Positions 58,688 to 64,000 of a stretch of 64,000 nt of DNA are shown here, one piece after another. Every line of letters starts with the position of its first letter. The stretch's first letter is position 1. The DNA comes from Flavobacterium shii (lineage in GTDB: Bacteria > Bacteroidota > Bacteroidia > Flavobacteriales > Flavobacteriaceae). The notes beneath the pieces are model-generated. The model ran no database searches. It was not told the DNA's origin and saw nothing but the letters and a program-made list of their open reading frames with translations. The stretch is taken from positions 62,001-126,000 of the forward strand of contig NZ_JAOZEW010000005.1 in the NCBI RefSeq assembly GCF_025847235.1. Direction: 5' to 3'. The translations under genes and the position numbers were made by a program.

Positions 58688-60400
58688 TTAAAATTTAACA
58701 TTATAACAGATGTTTAAGATGCTGTTATAAAAATTTATTTTATCATCTTTTGTGCTTCCGTTTGCAAGGGTTATTTTTAGTAATCCATTTTTAGTAATTA
58801 CGCCTAAACCGGCTCCGATACCTATTAGGTTATTCAGTTTTTTGTTATTGTCTAAAGATGTTTGATCTTGGTAAATTCCATAGTCTACAATGGTGTGGAG
58901 GTATAAATTTTGGGTTGCTTGATAGCGATATTCAGTTATGAGTAAGTTTGCATTATTGCCTTGTAGGCTGTTTTCGGCAAATCCGCGAATTGAGTTTATG
59001 CCGCCGAATCTGTACAATTCATTTGTTAGGTAAGTGTTACTCCAGAGGTAGTAATTTTTGCTTCTTATATAAAAACTATTTTTGGTATTTATATAAAAAA
59101 TGTTAATTAAGTCAATATTGGCATAATGTTGTTTGTCTTCGTTTGAGTCTTCGGTTGTGCTGTTTGTGTTTGTTCTTTTTCCGAGACCTGTTGTTATTAG
59201 GATACTTGTTTTGTCTGGGAACATGAAATTCTGAGGGTCAACTTTTTTGTATTCAAAGGTGAGAGTTGTGAATTGATTTTTATAATCTTGTATTGATTGG
59301 TTATTGGTGTTTTGGATATCGCTAGATTCTGTGGATTGATATCCTATATATAGGTGTGTATTATATTTTGTATAATAACCTAGTGCTAGGCTGGTTTTTG
59401 TGTTTTGGAAAATGCTGTCTTGTTTGAAGATTTCTAAATCTGCTTTTAAACTTAATGGAGTTCTAAATAGGTAGGGTATTTCTATTTTAGTTTTAAAGGT
59501 TGTTTGTTTGTTTCCGTCGCTCTTCCAGTATAGTGAGAATTGTTCACCGCTATGTAGTGTGTTTTCGAGATTAATATCTAGATAGCCGTTGAAGATTAAT
59601 TTTTTGTTGTCGTCGTTAGAGAATCCGATGTAGCCGTCGAATGTGTTGGATTTTCTTTTTTCAAGATAGATGTATATTTTGGTTGAATCATTTGTGAATA
59701 AGATTTCGGGGTATTTGCTCTGTTTTATAAATGTGAATTTTTCGAAATCATTGTAAATATCAGCTGAAGTTTCTTGGTTGAAAGTTTGTCCTATGTATTT
59801 TTTTTGAATTTGTTTTAGGTGTCCTTTTGGGAAAATGTTTGATTGATTGTTTTGTGTGTAGTTTAGTACAATGGAATTTATTTCTCTTTTCTTTTCGTTT
59901 TTAAAGTCTAGGTTTGCGTAAAGTGTGTTTTTCTTTCGTTGAATGTTTGTGAGTTTTAGTTTTGTAAATGCGTATCCTAAATGTTCAAGTTGATTTAGTT
60001 TTTGGTTTAAGATTGATTCGATTTCTTCATATGGAATTACTACAGTATCATTTTTTGTGTTTGAAAATAGAGTCTTAAGAATGGGGTCTTTTTTGTTTAT
60101 ATATATATGTATTGAATTTATTTTTTCTTTTAAGCTGAGTTTTATGCTAAATACACTGTCATTTATTTGGTTATTTGTAGTTATTTTGTTTTCAATATAT
60201 CCCTTTTTTGATAATTTATCAGAGAATAATTGTATTTCGTCGCTGATGGATTTTGTTGTTTTGTGTTTTTTTAAATAGGGTATAGAGTCTATTGTTTTGT
60301 TTTCGAAATTGTTTTCTCCAGTTATTTTTAATTCAAAATGCTGTGCGTAACATTGCAAACTTAAAGTGGTTATTAGGAAAAAAGACAGTAGTGTTTTCAA
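58688..60400 (-). CDS. Omp85-family outer-membrane protein with POTRA-like region
   Basis: The 570-residue protein begins at a TTG codon (60400), from which a proper signal peptide reads MKTLLSFFLITTLSLQCYAQ. Residues 25-240 are mixed alpha/beta with POTRA-like features (KKGYIENKI, LEHLGYAFTKLKL). The C-terminal half is a barrel carrying the Omp85 hallmark RFGGINSIRGF (about 460-470) and ends in Phe. It resembles BamA/TamA or two-partner-type surface antigens but is shorter than BamA (about 800 residues or more in this phylum). A dedicated export or lipid-related role is possible. It is divergent from the ribosomal operon. Confidence 0.78.
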   Translation of the reverse strand: MKTLLSFFLITTLSLQCYAQHFELKITGENNFENKTIDSIPYLKKHKTTKSISDEIQLFSDKLSKKGYIENKITTNNQINDSVFSIKLSLKEKINSIHIYINKKDPILKTLFSNTKNDTVVIPYEEIESILNQKLNQLEHLGYAFTKLKLTNIQRKKNTLYANLDFKNEKKREINSIVLNYTQNNQSNIFPKGHLKQIQKKYIGQTFNQETSADIYNDFEKFTFIKQSKYPEILFTNDSTKIYIYLEKRKSNTFDGYIGFSNDDNKKLIFNGYLDINLENTLHSGEQFSLYWKSDGNKQTTFKTKIEIPYLFRTPLSLKADLEIFKQDSIFQNTKTSLALGYYTKYNTHLYIGYQSTESSDIQNTNNQSIQDYKNQFTTLTFEYKKVDPQNFMFPDKTSILITTGLGKRTNTNSTTEDSNEDKQHYANIDLINIFYINTKNSFYIRSKNYYLWSNTYLTNELYRFGGINSIRGFAENSLQGNNANLLITEYRYQATQNLYLHTIVDYGIYQDQTSLDNNKKLNNLIGIGAGLGVITKNGLLKITLANGSTKDDKINFYNSILNICYNVKF

Positions 60401-60496
60401 TTTTAAAAGTGTTTTATTAAAAGTAATGCAAATATCTAATCTTTGAGATAAAAAACATAAGGTTAAATAATGTTATTGAAAATTAATGCATTAACG

Positions 60497-60527
60497 TTTG
60501 TATAGTGAAAAATATTTTATACATTTG
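60497..60527 (+). promoter_or_regulatory. Promoter of the str/S10 ribosomal operon
   Basis: TTTG at 60497-60500, 19 bases, then TACATTTG at 60520-60527 are a perfect Bacteroidota -33/-7 pair. The leader of about 50 bases starts CAACCCCGT and contains a small CCCG/CGGG hairpin (60531-60545). The rpsL reading frame is open further upstream to 60498, but the promoter position shows that the true start is the ATG at 60582. Confidence 0.88.
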
Positions 60528-60581
60528 CAACCCCGTAAAAAGCGGGAATTTAATATACATAATAAATTTTTAGTATTAATT

Positions 60582-60965
60582 ATGCCAACAATTCAACAAT
60601 TAGTAAGAACAGGAAGAACTCAGATAACTAAGAAGAGTAAATCGGTTGCTTTAGATTCTTGTCCTCAAAGAAGAGGGGTTTGTACGCGTGTTTACACTAC
60701 TACACCAAAAAAACCAAACTCTGCAATGCGTAAAGTAGCGCGTGTACGTTTGACAAATGGTAATGAAGTAAATGCTTACATCCCTGGAGAAGGACACAAT
60801 TTACAAGAGCACTCGATAGTATTAGTTAGAGGCGGAAGGGTAAAAGATTTACCAGGTGTTAGATATCATATCGTTCGTGGAGCGCTTGACACGTCAGGAG
60901 TTGCAGGAAGAACGCAAAGAAGATCTAAGTACGGTGCTAAACGCCCAAAAGAAGCAAAAAAGTAA
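60582..60965 (+). CDS. rpsL: 30S ribosomal protein S12
   Basis: 127 residues from ATG 60582, beginning [12 protein letters not shown] as in nearly all S12 proteins. An in-frame ATG at 60498 lies inside the promoter and is rejected. The conserved [20 protein letters not shown] loop has both lysines (Lys43 and Lys44 here), the wild-type, streptomycin-sensitive state, and [17 protein letters not shown] is intact. S12 sits at the decoding centre. First gene of the operon rpsL-rpsG-fusA-rpsJ. Confidence 0.99.
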
Positions 60966-60987
60966 TTTAAACTTTTAAAAAAAAGAC

Positions 60988-61464
60988 ATGAGAAAAAGAG
61001 CGGCAAAGAAAAGACCACTTTTACCAGATCCGAGGTTTAATGACCAATTGGTAACGCGTTTTGTGAATAACTTAATGTGGGACGGTAAGAAATCTACAGC
61101 TTTTAAAGTATTTTATGATGCAATTGACATCATTGAATCTAAAAAGCAAGATTCAGAAAAATCATCATTAGAAATCTGGAAAGATGCTTTAACTAATGTT
61201 ATGCCTCACGTAGAAGTGCGTAGTCGTAGAGTTGGTGGAGCTACATTCCAAATTCCAATGCAAATTAGACCAGATCGTAAGATTTCTATGGCAATGAAGT
61301 GGTTAATACTTTATTCTAGAAGAAGAAACGAGAAATCTATGGCTCAGCGTTTAGCGTCAGAATGTTTAGCTGCGGCTAAAGAAGAAGGTGCTGCTGTTAA
61401 GAAAAGAATGGATACTCACAAGATGGCAGAAGCTAATAAAGCTTTCTCTCACTTTAGATTTTAA
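60988..61464 (+). CDS. rpsG: 30S ribosomal protein S7
   Basis: The 158-residue protein starts MRKRAAKKRPLLPDPRF, continues VTRFVNNLMWDGKKSTAFKVFYDA and carries the conserved VEVRSRRVGGATFQIPMQIRPDRK block (about 74-97). S7 organises the 3' major domain of 16S rRNA and is a translational repressor of the str operon in E. coli. Whether that holds here is unknown. It is 22 bp after rpsL and 10 bp before fusA. Confidence 0.99.
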   Translation: MRKRAAKKRPLLPDPRFNDQLVTRFVNNLMWDGKKSTAFKVFYDAIDIIESKKQDSEKSSLEIWKDALTNVMPHVEVRSRRVGGATFQIPMQIRPDRKISMAMKWLILYSRRRNEKSMAQRLASECLAAAKEEGAAVKKRMDTHKMAEANKAFSHFRF

Positions 61465-61474
61465 TTCGTAAGAA

Positions 61475-63631
61475 ATGGCTAGAGATTTAAAATATACAAG
61501 AAATATTGGGATTGCTGCTCATATTGATGCTGGTAAAACAACAACAACTGAGCGTATTCTTTTTTATACTGGAAAATCGCATAAAATTGGTGAAGTGCAC
61601 GATGGTGCTGCAACAATGGACTGGATGGCGCAAGAGCAAGAAAGAGGTATTACTATTACTTCTGCTGCTACAACTTGTGAATGGAATTTTCCTACTAAGC
61701 AAGGTAAAATTTTGCCTGAATCATTACCATATCATTTTAATATTATTGATACCCCAGGTCACGTTGATTTTACTGTAGAGGTGAATCGTTCTTTGCGTGT
61801 ACTTGATGGGTTGGTTTTCTTGTTTAGTGCTGTTGATGGTGTTGAGCCACAATCTGAGACTAACTGGAGACTTGCAGATCAGTATAGAGTTCCTCGTATG
61901 GGATTTGTTAATAAAATGGATAGACAAGGTTCTAACTTTTTGAATGTATGTCAGCAGGTTAGGGATATGTTGAAATCGAATGCTGTTGCAATCACTTTGC
62001 CAATTGGTGAAGAGAATGATTTCAAAGGTGTAGTTGATTTAGTGAAGAATCAGGCTATTATATGGCATGATGAGACTCAAGGTGCTACTTTTGATATTGT
62101 GCCTATCCCTGAGGATATGATTGCAGAAGTGAAAGAATACAGATCGATTCTTATTGAGGCAGTTGCTGATTATGATGAGAATTTGTTGGAGAAATTCATG
62201 GAAGATGAAGATTCAATTACTGAGGAGGAAATAAACAAGGCTTTAAGAGCGGCTACTATGGATATGGCTATCATTCCTATGATTGCTGGTTCTTCTTTTA
62301 AGAATAAAGGAGTTCAGTTCATGTTAGATGCTGTGTGTAAGTACTTGCCGTCTCCAATGGATAAAGAAGGTATTGAGGGTATTCATCCTGATGATGCTGA
62401 TTTATTGGAAGAGGATCAAACGAAAATATTACGTAAACCAGATGTGAAAGAGCCGTTTGCTGCTTTGGCTTTTAAAATTGCTACTGACCCGTTCGTAGGG
62501 CGTTTAGCTTTTTTTCGTGCTTATTCAGGGCGTCTTGATGCTGGATCGTATGTATTGAATACTCGTTCTGGAAACAAGGAAAGAATTTCTCGTATCTATC
62601 AAATGCATGCTAATAAACAAAATCCAATCGAATATATCGAAGCTGGGGATATTGGAGCGGCAGTTGGGTTTAAGGATATTAAAACTGGAGATACATTGTG
62701 TGATGAAAAGCATCCAATTATTCTTGAGTCAATGAAATTTCCTGCGCCGGTAATTGGTATTGCAATTGAGCCTAAAACTAAGGCTGACGTAGATAAGATG
62801 GGTATGGCTTTGGCTAAATTAGCTGAAGAGGATCCAACGTTTACAGTTAGAACGGATGAGGCTTCAGGGCAGACGATTATATCGGGTATGGGTGAGCTTC
62901 ACTTGGATATCTTGGTGGATCGTATGAGACGTGAATTTAAAGTTGAAGTAAACCAAGGTGAGCCTCAAGTTGAATATAAAGAAGCGTTTACAAGAAGTGC
63001 TACACATAGAGAAACTTATAAAAAACAATCAGGAGGTCGTGGTAAATTCGGTGATATCGTATTTACGCTTGAGCCAGCTGACGAAGTTGATGGTAAAGTT
63101 CCAGTAGGATTGCAATTTGTTAATGCTGTAAAAGGTGGTAACGTTCCTAAAGAGTATATACCATCTGTTGAGAAAGGTTTCCGTGAGGCTATGAAAACTG
63201 GTCCTTTAGCAGGATACCAAGTTGATAGTTTAAAAGTAACTTTAACCGATGGATCTTTCCACCCTGTAGATTCAGATGCGCTTTCTTTTGAGTTAGCTGC
63301 TAGAATGGGGTATAGAGAAGTGGCTAAGGCTGCTGGAGCTATCATTCTTGAGCCAATCATGAAAATGGAGGTTATTACACCAGAAGAAAACATGGGAGAT
63401 ATCGTAGGTGATATAAACCGTCGTAGAGGTCAGGTTAATGACATGGGTGATAGAAATGGTGCTAAAACTATCAAGGCTGATGTGCCCTTGTCGGAGATGT
63501 TTGGTTATGTAACAACATTAAGAACACTTTCGTCTGGTAGAGCAACATCTACAATGGAATTTTCACACTACGCTGAAACGCCTTCTAATATTTCAGAAGC
63601 AGTTATCAAAAAAGCAAAAGGAAACGCTTAA
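61475..63631 (+). CDS. fusA: Elongation factor G
   Basis: The 718-residue translocation GTPase has G1 [13 protein letters not shown] (about 15-27), switch [11 protein letters not shown] (about 92-100), G4 NKMDR (about 146-150) and five domains including the C-terminal EF-G fold ([41 protein letters not shown]). A small insertion near residues 70-85 ([15 protein letters not shown]) lies between switch I and the G3 motif, as in other Bacteroidota EF-G. Its location in the ribosomal operon marks it as the main translational EF-G. The operon has no tuf gene between fusA and rpsJ. Confidence 0.98.
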   Translation: MARDLKYTRNIGIAAHIDAGKTTTTERILFYTGKSHKIGEVHDGAATMDWMAQEQERGITITSAATTCEWNFPTKQGKILPESLPYHFNIIDTPGHVDFTVEVNRSLRVLDGLVFLFSAVDGVEPQSETNWRLADQYRVPRMGFVNKMDRQGSNFLNVCQQVRDMLKSNAVAITLPIGEENDFKGVVDLVKNQAIIWHDETQGATFDIVPIPEDMIAEVKEYRSILIEAVADYDENLLEKFMEDEDSITEEEINKALRAATMDMAIIPMIAGSSFKNKGVQFMLDAVCKYLPSPMDKEGIEGIHPDDADLLEEDQTKILRKPDVKEPFAALAFKIATDPFVGRLAFFRAYSGRLDAGSYVLNTRSGNKERISRIYQMHANKQNPIEYIEAGDIGAAVGFKDIKTGDTLCDEKHPIILESMKFPAPVIGIAIEPKTKADVDKMGMALAKLAEEDPTFTVRTDEASGQTIISGMGELHLDILVDRMRREFKVEVNQGEPQVEYKEAFTRSATHRETYKKQSGGRGKFGDIVFTLEPADEVDGKVPVGLQFVNAVKGGNVPKEYIPSVEKGFREAMKTGPLAGYQVDSLKVTLTDGSFHPVDSDALSFELAARMGYREVAKAAGAIILEPIMKMEVITPEENMGDIVGDINRRRGQVNDMGDRNGAKTIKADVPLSEMFGYVTTLRTLSSGRATSTMEFSHYAETPSNISEAVIKKAKGNA

Positions 63632-63642
63632 TCTTTAAGAAA

Positions 63643-63948
63643 ATGAGTCAAAAAATCAGAATAAAACTAAAATCTTACGATCACATGTTGGTGGATAAAT
63701 CTGCTGAAAAGATTGTAAAAACAGTTAAGAGTACCGGTGCTGTTGTAACAGGTCCAATTCCGTTGCCAACACATAAAAAACTTTTCACTGTACTACGTTC
63801 TCCGCACGTTAACAAAAAAGCGAGAGAGCAATTTGAAGTAATGTCATATAAGAGATTAATTGATATTTATTCATCTTCATCTAAAACTATTGATGCTTTA
63901 ATGAAACTTGAATTGCCAAGTGGAGTAGAAGTAGAGATCAAAGTTTAA
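63643..63948 (+). CDS. rpsJ: 30S ribosomal protein S10
   Basis: 101 residues, [29 protein letters not shown] with the [40 protein letters not shown] core typical of S10. It lies 11 bp after fusA, so the str and S10 operons are fused, as is usual in this phylum. The 52 bases that follow hold no complete gene; rplC would be expected just past the window end. Confidence 0.98.
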   Translation: MSQKIRIKLKSYDHMLVDKSAEKIVKTVKSTGAVVTGPIPLPTHKKLFTVLRSPHVNKKAREQFEVMSYKRLIDIYSSSSKTIDALMKLELPSGVEVEIKV

Positions 63949-64000
63949 GTAGTTCAAGAGTAAAAAAGGACGCTGCTTTTAGACGAAAAATATTTTTTTT

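Noticed and set aside
60498..60581. N-terminal extension of S12 from an in-frame ATG at 60498
   Set aside because: The extension would start inside the promoter (TTTG 60497-60500, TACATTTG 60520-60527) and S12 proteins begin MPTIQQL, which is at 60582.

Overview
The window looks like chromosomal DNA of a Flavobacterium-like member of the Bacteroidota (phylum and family secure, genus inferred). The evidence is AT-rich DNA, promoters with the Bacteroidota -7 element TAnnTTTG, few Shine-Dalgarno sites, a SusC/SusD pair, a PorP/SprF protein beside a giant adhesin with a type IX secretion (T9SS) type B C-terminal domain, an S46 peptidase, GbsR and AraC regulators, and the gene order rpsL-rpsG-fusA-rpsJ. 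No tRNA, rRNA, CRISPR array, transposase or integrase was seen.

Layout. 1-11.9 kb: the tail of an acyl-CoA dehydrogenase, then a LysE-like membrane protein, an M28 lipoprotein peptidase, an SDR and a SprT-like protein on the plus strand; then, on the minus strand, an MlaF/MlaE lipid ABC pair, a glycosyltransferase, a methyltransferase, a KAS III enzyme and gcvP. 11.9-16.1 kb: a small MITE-like repeat, a DUF1090 protein and a six-gene minus-strand operon (three small membrane proteins, a TIGR01777 oxidoreductase, a membrane protein and an SRPBCC protein) behind a GbsR regulator. The same inverted repeat lies in front of both gbsR and the operon, so they probably form a small regulon. 16.4-22.3 kb is the accessory part: a frameshifted regulator with two AraC HTH domains, two unrecognised proteins, a protein with a phage-tail-fibre-like C-terminus, a 54-codon ORF and a lipoprotein with one c-type haem motif.

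22.3-27.0 kb: an M3 peptidase, an unknown protein, and purE and purK. 27.2-34.8 kb: two tandem AraC-like regulators followed by a small secreted protein, a 1148-residue HYR/TSP3 adhesin with a T9SS sorting domain, and PorP/SprF. A pair of TGGGCTAT repeats 21 bp apart, just upstream of a -7 element, suggests that the regulators control this surface operon. 34.9-52.5 kb is mostly housekeeping: a PQQ-type sugar dehydrogenase, hpt, adk, a CorC-like protein, obg, an S46 peptidase, a TPR protein, a Mur ligase, radC, a HAD phosphatase, rarA, a rhomboid protease, a DUF2490 protein and rlmB. 52.6-60.4 kb: a SusC-SusD-lipoprotein operon and an Omp85-like barrel protein. 60.5 kb to the end: the start of the str/S10 ribosomal operon behind a textbook promoter.

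Three themes run through the window: cell-surface assembly and nutrient capture (T9SS adhesin, SusCD, Omp85, lipid ABC transporter, secreted peptidases), short palindromic intergenic repeats, and several genes whose -7 element ends exactly five bases before the ATG, which predicts leaderless mRNAs. All functional calls come from reading motifs by eye; no database search was run.
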